From Cudoniella acicularis (taxonomy: Eukaryota; Ascomycota; Leotiomycetes; Helotiales; Helotiaceae): DNA of 45,285 bases. Under the pieces are notes generated by a model that searched no databases, was not told the DNA's origin, and saw only the letters and a program-made list of their open reading frames with translations. The translations under genes were made by a program, and so were the position numbers. The DNA is taken from the NCBI GenBank assembly GCA_013054445.1, contig JAAMPI010000286.1, positions 1-45,285 on the forward strand, read 5' to 3'. Position 1 is the first letter of the stretch; every line of letters begins with the position of its first letter. Of the stretch, positions 32,550-42,935 are shown in pieces.

Positions 32550-33499
32550 GTTGACAAAGGATGATCTTTTGTGTTGTGTGTGTTTGGTGAATTGCTCTGG
32601 AAGAGGACGGTGCAAAAAAGGCGTTGATGATCGAGTGAAGGTGCTTATGGTGGAGGAGAAATATAGTCAAGATCCAGCTCGAGTTGTCCATATACACTCA
32701 AGATTCAGTTCCTGTTCTCAATTCTGTTCACGGAACATGTATGAGTTCTTGTTCCAGATTCCTACGGTCTAATATCTTAACTTGTAAGGGAATCATCTTG
32801 AAAAGTGAATAGTCTGCTTGAATTTTAATGAGTTATAGATGGGACTTAAGTTACAGTAGAACAACCGCACTTCTATTTTAAACGGGGAAAAGCAGTTGAA
32901 CATAATGGCTTCAGCAAAAAAGTAAAAGATGGTATTAAGTTAAACAATTAACATAACGGAGGAGTCGGGAGGGGTAGCTGGGAGCTAGAATGAACTCCAA
33001 GCTTCCCTTGTAAATCTATAGTTTTGTAACTTTCATTGTTATTCAATTTATAATGTTTCAAATTCGAGTAACACTGAAATTACTGGTAAATACCCCTAGA
33101 AGTTAAACTTCCTAGATCGATTGGTCATCCTTTATACTTCGTTCCTTCGTAGAGAAATAGGCGGGGGATGAGGAGGGATGGGAGCGGGAGGGATGCTTGG
33201 GTACAATGCAGACTGAAAGAACAATAGAGGAGAGCCGTCTCATTCACTGCAAGCACTTTTGTAATTATATCTAAGCGAGTCAGTGGCGTTACATATTGAA
33301 TTGCGAGACAAAATACGACTCTAATTTTTAAGACAGAAGAATCGAGAACAGTAATTCCACACTAGGTATTTACGTTGATGTTAGGCGCTATTTCAACCTT
33401 TTCTTCTTCTTATCCTTCCGTCAACCACCCTTCCGACAAATTTCTCAACCACCCAACGACTTATTACCGGACCTGGCACTACTCAAGGAGAGCAAATCA
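32550..33499. other. Intergenic between two 2EXR relics
   Basis: The two flanking relics diverge from this region, so it may have carried both promoters. I see no coding frame with support. Confidence 0.5.
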
Positions 33500-34214
33500 A
33501 TGAACGTTACCGGATCAGCCGATATAATGGAAATAGCGGGAGCAGTCGCGGAACCACTATTTCGCACGAACGTCTCCCAGCCAAAGACTAAAGCCGAAGT
33601 CGTGTTCCGCTAGTTCCCACAACTTCCCGTTGAGATACAATGTCTTATCTGGAAATTTGCCTCGACTATTCCGCACGAAGAGCATATTATTGCCCGTGTG
33701 AATTTCGAGCCAGTTGACTACAAACAACGGTACAGAAAAGGCCAAGAAAAGAAGGAATTTTTGAAAACTAGGAGTCGCTACAGTCTCTTATCTCCCTCGG
33801 TACACTTGGCTACTGTGTAGCGAGTTGTGCCAAAGCATTACGCCAGAACCCCGATTTCCTCCAACTCGGTCGCGGACCCAAGATTTATTTCAACAGGGAC
33901 AGGAACATCATCCATCTTGATCTCCACTCCTTGACGTCTCTAGTGAACTTTGCAGAATCCTCCATGATGTACAGGTTGAGACAGAGTGAGAATCACAAAC
34001 AGTACTTTGGCATCATCAAACGCATCAAAGGGCTCCACGACATTCGAATGATTTCTATTCCATGGGCAGCCTATCACCCGTCTCACGACCTTGCCTTCTT
34101 GCTTCACGGCATGGAAAGTTTCTCATCTCAAGGTAACTGGGAACCAAATTGTGCTGCGCTGAGTAGCGTCGAAATTATTCTGCGCAAAAACCTTCCAAAT
34201 ACATGGTAAGGGTA

Positions 34215-35765
34215 GGGGCCACAGCTCGCCGCACACCTAAGCGAAAGCTCCTTTTTAACACCCCTTCTTAAATAAATTATTATAATTTAAATATTAATTA
34301 TTTTAAACTAAAATTGAAAATATAAATCAATTAATAGTAGTTAATCCGCGTATTCTAATTATATCTTTAATTTTGAAAGTCAATTGTTCTATATAATGCC
34401 GAAAGTCACGTGGATCAACCCGATCCCAAAGCTTTTACAACTCCTTACACAAATCCTCCTTATTTTTTGGCACATACGGCAATTTCTTCAGCTCTTCTTT
34501 CATCCACCGCCAGACCTTCTCAATTGGATTCAAATCTGGTGAAGGCGGCCACTTAAAACCCGCGGATACCGTGTGAAAGCCGGGGCAAGCGAGCGTTCCC
34601 TGTATAGACCTTAGACCTATCCTCTATGAAGATATACTCCGGACCTAGCTGATCAAACAACGGGAAAATAACAGGTTATAAGACTTACTAAAGGTAAGCT
34701 TTAGAGCAAATGCCCTTTCGTCTAGGAAGCTTTTCTATAAACACTAATTTCGACTTATAGTCCTAGCCTATTACCCCCTAAATCATGACCGAAACCCTTC
34801 CTGACCTATATATAGACTATATATAATTAGTATACCGTTTTTCGTCCACCCGTCATGTAACCTAGATCTTTTTACTCTTCCTAGTCTCAAATGTAGCTTC
34901 ATCTGACTATATGACCTCCCTCTAGTCCCCTCCTTGCTTGCCGTCGTCCCTATGCGCTATATACTCCGATGTTCCTACCACCTATGTTCAAGAGCAAAGC
35001 CTAACCGCTCCTTAGCTTGCTGGCCTGATATAAAGGGTCGGGGGCATGTAATACAGCGTCGGTAGCCATTCTTTCGGAGTTCTCGTCGAATAGTACGTGT
35101 AGAAGCAACGATACCTAGTTGCTAGCGGACCTGTTCAAAAGTTAGGCGTCGAGTGCTAAAATCTCTTACGATATAGAGGATAATTCGGCGGATAAGTCGA
35201 ATAGATATTAATCTATGTTAGTATTCCTTCCCTTTCCGCATAGTCCTGCTTGATTTGTCTTTACAGATCGTCCTGGCAGAGCTTCGTGGTACACCAATCT
35301 CGCTTACGAGCCTGGTATCAAAAGTCCGTGTTTTATAGGCTATTTTACTAGTAAATCAAAATTTTAAAAATTATAAACTTTTAAAAGCTAGTAAATAGAA
35401 AGATTCTTTGCCTTTTAAAAATCACGATTACTGGCTTTTATATAATAATTATTCTTAGTTATTTTATAATATTTAAATGATCGTGATAACTTTAGTATTT
35501 AGGCTCTACGACCCCGCCTTAGGCTCCTGAAAACCAAATTGATCGTGATCACTCGAATATTATAAAATAACTAAGAATAATTATAATATAAAATCTAGTA
35601 ATTATAACTTTTAAAAGGGAAAGGTTCTTTCTATTTACTAACTTTTAAAGCTTTACGATTTTTTAATTTTGATTTACTAGTTATCGTAATCACCTCGCTA
35701 AAATAGTCTATAAAACACGGACTTTTGATACCAGGCTCGTTAGGTGTGCGGCGAGCTGTGGCCCC
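34215..35765 (-). mobile_element. Tc1/mariner element with TIRs and decayed transposase
   Basis: Terminal inverted repeats begin GGGGCCACAGCTCGCCGCAC (34215) and match the right end, which closes at 35765. TA dinucleotides at 34213-34214 and 35766-35767 are the Tc1/mariner target duplication. The minus strand encodes transposase remnants: ELRKNGYRRCITCPRPFISG (HTH part), SDEATFE, LGPEYIFIEDRSKVYTGNAR (second catalytic Asp region) and WPPSPDLNPIEKVW (third catalytic region). Stops replace Trp in VI-stop-SDEA and KKI-stop-VT, consistent with TGG to TAG by RIP. There is also a one-base frame change before KWPP. The element lies inside a 2EXR gene and holds a nested MITE; without the MITE it is about 1.1 kb. 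Confidence 0.92.
35307..35739. mobile_element. Nested foldback MITE, 433 bp, TTA target duplication
   Basis: Two arms of nearly 200 bp are inverted copies, starting CGAGCCTGGTATCAAAAGTC at 35307 and ending with the complement at 35739. They surround a GC-richer spacer near 35490-35540. The flanks are TTA at 35304-35306 and at 35740-35742. Taking out the element plus one TTA rebuilds the Tc1 element's right TIR as CTAAGCGA, which matches its left TIR further than before. That supports nested insertion. A 3-bp TTA duplication is usual for PIF/Harbinger-type elements; assignment to that group is inference. It carries no coding frame. Confidence 0.85.
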
Positions 35766-36512
35766 TACTCTTACAACCGCGACGAGTGACTACATTTTCG
35801 AAATCTACAAGGAATTCTGCGATATCCACCCTCACTAGATGAAGAGCTATCACCCTAGGCTTCATACCCCTACCATTATCGAGCGTGCACTCGATATGGT
35901 AAGTGCTTCAGAGTGCTAGGGATTGCCGCACGTGCACAAGAAACACGCTTTGTTGTGTCTCTTTCATATTAGTAGGGCTAATCTCATTACGGATAGAATT
36001 TTTCACAAGATTATAGGAGCGTTGGTGGACCTCGGCGTTCTATTTTCCTAGACTGTAAGACAAAAGTGCCCTGAGGACTTAAAGGGTTCTTAAAAACGGT
36101 CTTTAGCGGATGCGTGAAAGCGCATAGAAAAGGGACATCTCTTGTCACATAACCCAGTGATGATCTCAGATCCATATACGACATATTAGTATAGTATTCA
36201 ATCCAAAAATTATCCACTAAAACTTACATATAAATTTCTACCTTAACTCCGCGATTTATAACCTCGTGAAAAGTTGTTTTAACTTATCCCTTTTCAAGGT
36301 GTGTTTTGTCAGCAATCTTGAGACTTTTCTATTAAAACCATCTTCAATCCCAGACAATATATTGTTCTAAGATAGTAACTTTGAATCGCAAATGTAGGTC
36401 CAGCCTTGAAATTAAGTTGCTGTGAAAGATGTGAGTCAAGTAGCCCCTTGACTAAGTGAGCCCATCCCCGCTGTCCGGGTTCTATTTTAAACCCTTTTAA
36501 TTACCGCAAACT

Positions 36513-36986
36513 TTAATCAAAACAAATACCAAGAGAATAAGCGGCAGGAACAGCGACCAGTTCGGGAACATCACCAGAGAGCGCATTCATGCTTGCAAAC
36601 AGACCCAAAAATGCGCGTGGAATGTTCAGTGACCTCGAAAAGTCGCGGTTTCTGTTTGCGGGAAACGATCCTCCATCAGGACCATCAAAGCAGGTATTGC
36701 AGCCATTGGTAACGCCGATGGTAGTTGCGGCTGCTAAGATGTTGCAAATGAGAACTTTTTTGGGTTCTTGTCAGAAAAGTTCTAGGGGGGGGTTTATGGT
36801 CAGAGAGGCTGGGTGGACTTACTTGCACGTTGATGGTTTCCTTCTGCTTGAGGGGTTGTTTGGGTGGAAGAAGTGTAAGTAGTGCTTGCTCGAAATAAAC
36901 TATATTATTACAGTATTAAAGATAGGTAGAAGCGTCTAAGGAATACCTGAGAGTGTGATATGGAATCGTGGAGAGATAAAATTCAT
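36513..36986 (-). CDS. Small hypothetical protein, about 108 aa, three exons
   Basis: The minus strand gives ATG 36986 in a fair context, with exons 36986-36947, 36888-36823 and 36733-36513. Donors are GTATTC and GTAAGT and acceptors CGAG and TTAG. The phases agree and the total is 109 codons. The last exon encodes TIGVTNGCNTCFDGPDGG, then SMNALSGDVPELVAVPAAYS and LGICFD. I recognise no family. An alternative is that the last exon opens upstream as VLICNILAAATTIG, in the same frame, with different 5' exons. The plus-strand frame at 36589-36882 is its shadow. Function unknown; it could be a fragment of a larger lost gene. Confidence 0.42.
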
Positions 36987-37918
36987 GGTTTAACTAGAAA
37001 GAAATGGTATTTCTTGTATTTATATGCATTTTCAAGTACACGCAGGATATCAAAATTATTCTTGGTCAAACTAATATCAAGTGAAATTGACTGCGTAAAC
37101 CGAAACAAATCCTACTAATGCTCCTACCGTCTTACGCTAATAATTCTATTCCCAAACGTTCCCTCTCGCTTCTCGCTCAGCAACGAAATGATGCCTATAG
37201 TGTGTTTAAGTCTCTAATGGGATTATTAGGCTTAATTTCTCTAAGTATATATATTTATTTTCTATGAGATTCCCCTCCTCCTAAAGATTGTCTTCATACA
37301 CTGACTTACTTATGTAATTATCAATGATCTCAGAGACACTTCAGTAGTCGTTCAGTCAACTTGCGACTTTGTAGCAAATTCTGACTATAGAGACGCATGT
37401 CACGTGCGCTCCGCTGAGGAATTTTACAACAGGACCCTACATATTAGGATTTTCGGTGCCTCACCGAGAAGTTTAACGGTTATGCGAGATCTAATCAGTC
37501 ACCGATACTGACTCCTTCATAGCGTTGCAACCCAATAGTTACGAAAGAGTCAATAAGATCAGTTACTGACGTATATTTCAATTTAATTCATCGTGATGTC
37601 TTTTTCTTCTCTTATTTTCGGTCCTCCTCAGCTTCTAGAGTCCAGCCAGTGCCCTGCTACCCAGGGCTGTCTTACAAGTTCCAATAGCGTCGTGTCAGCT
37701 AATTTTTAAGGAATTGAAAAGTTTCTACTCTCATAAATACGCACATTACTGCTTAGCAATAGCAAGCTGACAATTGTTAATTCTTGAAAGTAGCAATATC
37801 TGGAACTCTTTCTAAGCATATTAGCTTTATATTCGATCTTTTCAACAGTAAAGTTGCACTAGACGAATATAGGAACCTAATTCTGATTGCTTCTCCTAGG
37901 CAAAAGATTATTCATGCA
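36987..37918. other. Gene-free interval
   Basis: No coding frame with support. The sequence is moderately AT-rich and lies between the small hypothetical gene and the 137-bp MITE. Confidence 0.5.
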
Positions 37919-38055
37919 CAGTGTTAGACTCAGCCAATCCTTTTCCTCCGCCTACCTAGGCCTTCCTCTTCCATCCTCTGCCTTTCCTCGATATTAGGTC
38001 AGCCTAGCCTTTCCTAGGTCGTAGCGGAGAAAAGGATGGGCAAAGTAAAACACTG
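37919..38055. mobile_element. Short hAT-type MITE, 137 bp, with 8-bp target duplication
   Basis: The ends are CAGTGTTAGACTC and, in complement, CAGTGTTTTACTT. The whole element is a long imperfect palindrome (CCATCCTTTTC/CCAATCCTTTTC arms, a CCTAGG-rich centre). It is flanked by TTCATGCA (37911-37918) and TTCATACA (38056-38063), an 8-bp duplication with one G/A difference. Terminal CAGTG and an 8-bp duplication point to hAT. It differs in sequence from the 468-bp element at 3541. Confidence 0.85.
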
Positions 38056-38259
38056 TTCATACAAGACCAGGCAACATATCCGCGGCACGTAAGTTATGTT
38101 AAGCCTGGCTATATGCTTTGACGTTTATATATATTCCTATTACTGCTCTAAAAGATATTTCCTCCAGCACTTTATGGTCAAATTGCTCTATCTCCCAGTT
38201 CGTTGATCAGGCGCACAACTTTCCTAGTACTGCCAATCGATCTCTCGAAACTAGAAAAA

Positions 38260-39674
38260 TTAATCATTAACCAACATTTTCGTGTCAAATAGTGATTTGA
38301 ATACATACCCTCCAGATCCATGCCCATAACAATGCACAACTACTACATCTTCATCACTTTTCACCCCCTGAATTCGCTCAGTCTCCACTCTCACACCTCC
38401 TTTCCTTGAAGGTCTCCGGCCAACCTGCATTGAGAGAACGATGAACTCTCCACTTTCATCGAGTAATTCTGATGCAAGAAGCTTGCAGCGTTCAAGAATC
38501 TTAGCCGTTAAATCAGGATCCACGTTCTCGTCCCTAGAATGGTCACAACAGATTTAGCTCAAGCGCTGCCATCCGTATTTCAATATGAGGACACACTATC
38601 AATTAGTAATAAGCACATACCAGTTTCCAGCATCCATAGAGCCTCCCAAGAGTGTATACCCGCTCCCTATTCTTGGGATTGCATACGCGACTCCCCAGTT
38701 TCCCACTCTCATAGTAGCTTTCTCGACTTCGCCTTTGACATAAAGAGTTTGGCCTCTTGTAGGAAACATAGCTTCGTCGCCGACAATAGACATCGCTCCC
38801 AATCCAGTGGCATTAACGTATGCGTATATATCATCATGTGACGTATCAGGTGTAATTTCGCTCTCTGATTCAATGAAAGTGTTTGCGGTTCTCAAGGCAG
38901 CGGGGAAGCCTTTGTCAGTTGGAATAGTGCCGCGGATTATAGCGCCACCCAAAGCAATCACTTTTCCTTGAAGATACTCAAGGTATACTGGCGAATTGAC
39001 ACAGAAAGAAGGATAGAAGATACCGAAATGGGCACCTTTTGGGAGAGATGCAGAAGGCGCCACGTTGAACCATGGGAGAAAGTTACAAAACCAAAAGGCG
39101 GAAGCCCCTTTTTCGGTAATCTGGATGGAGGGTGAGTCCCTAGAGGAAAAACTTATGCTTAGTATTATAAACTGAGCAAGTAGATATTGTAGATTAGCTT
39201 ACCAGTAGGTATATAACACGGACCGCTATTGATTCTTTTATTAGTTGCGTCATATCCGTACCAGATTGTGAAGCTTACATGTATCCCGGCTTTTTGGGCC
39301 TCTTCGCTATGCTCGTTTACCATACTATCCCAGTACTCATAAGCCTCCCTGTCCCATCCGGTTTTTTCATCATTATCTATGCTTGCGTTGGGACTCCAGA
39401 TTGCCCCAGCCCTGTTCACACCCTGTTAATATTCATCGTTCGTAGGACACAGAGTCAAGAAATATGAAATACTGACCATGGCGAAGTATAATCAATGCTG
39501 CGATCACTCGGGAGGTGTTTTGCAATAAGTTTTACGGAGTAGCCGGCTTCAAGAAGAGATACAGCTGTTTGTAGGCCAATGACGCCTCCGCTAGAAGGTA
39601 TATTAGTGTCGAGAAAGACAGGGGAGTTGAGGTTCTCACCCAAGAACTACAACACATTTCTTGGTCGAGGACAT
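38260..39674 (-). CDS. D-amino-acid oxidase, FAD-dependent, 365 aa
   Basis: Six exons on the minus strand: 39674-39640, 39590-39477, 39411-39279, 39225-39203, 39139-38621 and 38533-38260. They sum to 366 codons in phase. The 23-bp fourth exon follows an intron with a clear branch site (ACTAATAA). The product opens MSSTKKCVVVLGGGVIGLQT, the Rossmann FAD motif GGGVIGLQ, then SIDYTSPWAGAIW. It ends with the family signature region VVVHCYGHGSGGYVF. The enzyme oxidatively deaminates D-amino acids to 2-oxo acids, ammonia and hydrogen peroxide. Many fungal versions end in a peroxisomal SKL-like tripeptide; this one ends MLVND, so a PTS1 is absent and it may be cytosolic. No lesion is seen. D-amino acid versus D-aspartate preference cannot be told. 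Confidence 0.92.
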
Positions 39675-40494
39675 AGTTTTGAGCGATACAGATCCGATTA
39701 GATGCTTGATCTGGAACTTTACATACGATGAAAATCAAATTTATGAAGTGCCAGTGGAATAGTTGCCTGATTTTATTTCTGAGGGGCCGCGTAAATATGC
39801 ACGTGAGTGACAAAAAGGTTGGCAGGGTTTTGTGTCTGAACACGTCATTTGTCAGACCAAGGGCGTGCCTGAGATACGCAAGCAGGCCCAGGTCACCTGC
39901 GGATGACCACTGAGATTCTAGTGGTATCATTGGGCAAATTTTGCCACCCTCCTGTCACTTACAGTATTAACGAGCCGCAGAAGGCGGGGGAAGCGGGGAA
40001 AAGGTGACAGCAACTATCGGGAGTGGGGGTAAACGGGGTTCGGCCTTCGACACGACAACTCCACGTCGTCTTATTCAGAAGGAGCATTTATACGCATTCA
40101 AATTGGGATGGAACGCAATCAATTTCAATTTCCTGCTTGAGCCTCTCCTATCAGTTAAGACAATTTTGTATATATTTATTACTTGTTAATTCTTGGTAGA
40201 TTATTTTGGAAAGAGGGGAGAGGTTGGCAATATAGTTAAGCGAGCGATATTGCAATAGTGGGTCATTATATTCAAGCGAGAGAGTGTGAATTTTATTTTC
40301 TATGCTTTGATTTTTCTTTTTTCCTTTCTTTATCTGCTGTTTATGTCATGCGAAGTCGACAACCCGCTATCCAAAAGGAAAGTATAAAGTTTTTCAAAAG
40401 CATAACCCTCTAATAGATAGCCCAAACGTAAAGAACCTTTTACATAACTTTTAGCATACACCCATTTCCAACCCCATTCCAACCCATGAACATT
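39675..40494. other. Intergenic, no gene seen
   Basis: The promoter region of the D-amino-acid oxidase and the 3' flank of the MFS transporter. Short frames here (e.g. 39728-39913) have no support. Confidence 0.5.
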
Positions 40495-42317
40495 TTACGC
40501 ATCACCCGCTCCATCAGCATCATCTTTAATCAGCTTCCCCTCCGCCCTCTTCGGCAACCTCGGCACCGCGAATGCAAAAAGCAGCACGAAAGCCACCATA
40601 ACAACCCAAACCAGATAGCCACCCAATAGCCTCTCCGTAACGCCCAGCGCAAAAAGACTCGTGAACATTGCGGGACAAATAGCGCTAAGACCGGGCGTTA
40701 AAACTAGTGATATGGCGTTGAGGGTTCCAAGTGTATAGTGAGATAGGGCAATGTCGTTGACTACTAGTTGGACGGATGCTATGCAAGATGAAATGATTAG
40801 TATGCATTCATACCAAAAAGAGAGAGAAAGAGGGAAAATGGAAAGAAAGGACATACTAAAAGTCATAGTAATCCCACACCCCACAACATTATTCACCGGC
40901 GCCAGCACCCAAAACACATTCGTCCACCCTTTCCTCAACAACGCATTACACAATGGCCAAACTGTAAACATAACCGACCAAACATACGAACACAATTTCA
41001 AAACGCCACTACTTCCATACCTCTTGTGCAAAAATGAATAAACAAGAAAGTGTCCAAAGGGCTTGAGATAACCCAGCTGAACCTAGAAAGAGGGAAATTT
41101 GGAGAGGCGTGAAGCCGAAGCCGCCGAGAGAGGGAGTGGTGAAGTAGAAGAGGGGGAGAACGATGGTGTGCGCGAAGGCGAGGATCATTACTGAGCCGTA
41201 GAGGTAGAGGACCATGGATACGCCGGGGTAGGTCAGGAGTTGCAAGGTGGACATTGTGGTGTCTGCTGCTCCCTTAGGGTCTGATTTTTTGTCAATGGTC
41301 TTGGGCAGCCAAGTTAGTCTTTTTTTACTCCATAAATTGATGGATGAGGGTACCTCGTCAATGCAAAAAACTGCTAGGAGTGTGGCAGTCAATGCGAAAA
41401 GACAGTGCCGATGGTTGCAAGCGCATAAGGGTAGTTTATGAAGAATTGGAATCCTCCGAAAACGGAAGGATATTGCTCTGCAGGATTGGCCAGCACACCA
41501 CCTACACTCATCAGTAAGCCATTCGTGCCCTTTGAAGAACAAAAAAAACGAGGCAGAGACATACCAACAAGCGGGCCCAGAAAAGTTCCTGTAAAAGCTG
41601 TAAAAGCAAACCAACTAAAAGTCAACGCCTGAGTCTTCCTGGTCATATTCTCTGAGATCATTGCCCGGACGGTGCTATCGCGACAACATCAGTCAAAAGA
41701 ATCAAGCAAACGGGCTGAAAGAACCTACGCGATCGTCCCGGCGAAAATACCTGCAACACACCTAAACAAAATCATCTGCCACACCGTCTTCGGAAGCCCA
41801 AATAGCGTCGTAGCAATAGTGACGCCGGCGAGAAAGAAAACAAGAACCGGTTTCCTTCCGTAGAGATCGGATGCTCTACCCCATGAGATCATAAGTAGCA
41901 TCTGCGTGAGGGAGAATGTTGATTCCTGAACCAATGTTGTTAGCTCCATCCGTTTCTACGTGGAAGTCAAGCGAGGCCCAAATCGAAATCAAAAAGGGGG
42001 GAAGAGAGTCTGTGCACGTGACACACAAAAAAACATACAATCCAACCACTATAAAACCCCACATCCTCCTGGCTGACATTCCCAGTATTAAGAAGCATCT
42101 GGTTGGTGAAGGGGAAAATAGAGAAGAAAGCGATGGGTTCAACCATGCGGACGTAGCAGAGCATAACGATTTGCATTGTCGGCATGGGCGCATCTTCATC
42201 ATAGTGATTGATTTTGTTGTTTTCTGGCTGCGTATAAGATCCACCATCGCTTTGAGAGGGGATGAGTAAAGGCGTTACTTCGCTCGTTGCTGCGGATTCG
42301 CTCGTGTCCACGGCCAT
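40495..42317 (-). CDS. MFS transporter, DHA1/ZIFL-like (two frameshifts as sequenced)
   Basis: ATG 42317 lies in a perfect context (CAACCATGGCC). Exons are 42317-42039, 41925-41729, 41674-41565, 41501-41354, 41299-40857 and 40778-40495. Motifs are typical of the drug:H+ antiporter-1 branch related to plant zinc-induced facilitators: PFTNQMLL, QEDVGFYSG, TFSLTQMLLMISWGRASDLY, GRKPVL, RCVAGIFAGT, the FSWFAF block, VGGVLANPAEQYP, then YPGVSMVLYLYG and SVQLVVNDIA. The frame breaks near 41405 (one base missing between LATIGT and LFALTATLLAV) and again near 41067 (between SQALWT and LVYSFLHKRYG). Both sides are well conserved, so these may be base-calling errors rather than decay. It is divergent to the GMC oxidoreductase gene. 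Substrate unknown. Confidence 0.82.
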
Positions 42318-42935
42318 GGTTGCTTCTCTCACGCGGGTGCAATTCAGTTGATGGGTAATGGAAGGAAGAGCTTCTCAGACCACTATCGAACCACTTTGCA
42401 GTTAGTATTGTATCTACTCACAGCTCTTCACATGCTTTGTGAAATGAAAGGTGGGTGCTTAGACTGGTTTTCGTTAGTAAGCGCTCATTCAGGAGCTACC
42501 TCGCTTATTTTCGGGTCGTCCTCCGGGAAAGGAGAACCCCACCTTTGGTAAAGAACTGAGCGTTGCTTAGAAGTCCAGGCAGAACAGGAAGAGGGACACA
42601 ATCTTTTGCCAGGAATGGCTCAATAGAGGTATTGAGGCATGAATAGCGACATTTTAGGCACTAGGTCCTTCAGGGGGCAAGTCAAGAGCCGATAGCCGAC
42701 AATCGGCAAGGCTTCGGCATCGGCATGCCCTCTCCCGCCCCCTTCCTGCAAGGTACTGGCACGCCCACCCGACACTTCCTACCCCTAAAATATTGCCCCT
42801 CTACGATCCCCACCACAGTGCACCACGCATCTAGAACACCGTTCACATAATTCTCCATCAACAGAAAGTAAAGTAAACAACGACAATGCATCCTCATCAT
42901 TCAATCCTTCTGTCTCTGCCATCTCAGAACTTGAA
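42318..42935. promoter_or_regulatory. Shared divergent promoter region (MFS and GMC genes)
   Basis: 618 bp separate the start codons of the leftward MFS transporter and the rightward GMC gene, so both promoters must lie here. Stretches near 42700-42730 are repeats of CGGCAAGGC/CGGCATCGGC type. No coding frame with support. Confidence 0.5.

Larger units (their letters stand above)
33500..35972 (+). pseudogene. 2EXR-domain protein, copy 3, interrupted by a Tc1/mariner element
   Basis: ATG 33500 starts MNVTGSADIM. A TAG after VVFR precedes FPQLPVEIQCLIWKFAS, the 2EXR signature. Near 33790 the frame shifts to SLISLGTLGYCVASCAKALR, followed by LGRGPKIYFNRDRNIIHLDL, the second family block, and on to EIILRKNLPNTW at 34207. 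A transposon then occupies 34215-35765. Removing it with one TA restores a collinear frame: after TAA come GYSYNRDE, TGA, then LHFRNLQGILRYPPSLDEEL. This matches YYRNLQRIL in copy 2. The gene end is a TAG at 35970-35972. Besides the insertion there are at least four in-frame stops and one frameshift, so this is a pseudogene. Confidence 0.82.

Noticed and set aside
36011..36217. 68-codon minus-strand frame (FWIEYYTNMSYMDLRSSLG)
   Set aside because: Looks somewhat protein-like, but it begins at a GTG, has no partner exon, and matches nothing I know. It may be a relic but cannot be supported.
39128..39290. Apparent frameshift in the D-amino-acid oxidase after AGIH
   Set aside because: A 53-bp intron (39278-39226) with GTAAGC donor and ACTAATAA branch site, followed by a 23-bp exon, gives a perfect frame, so no lesion is needed.
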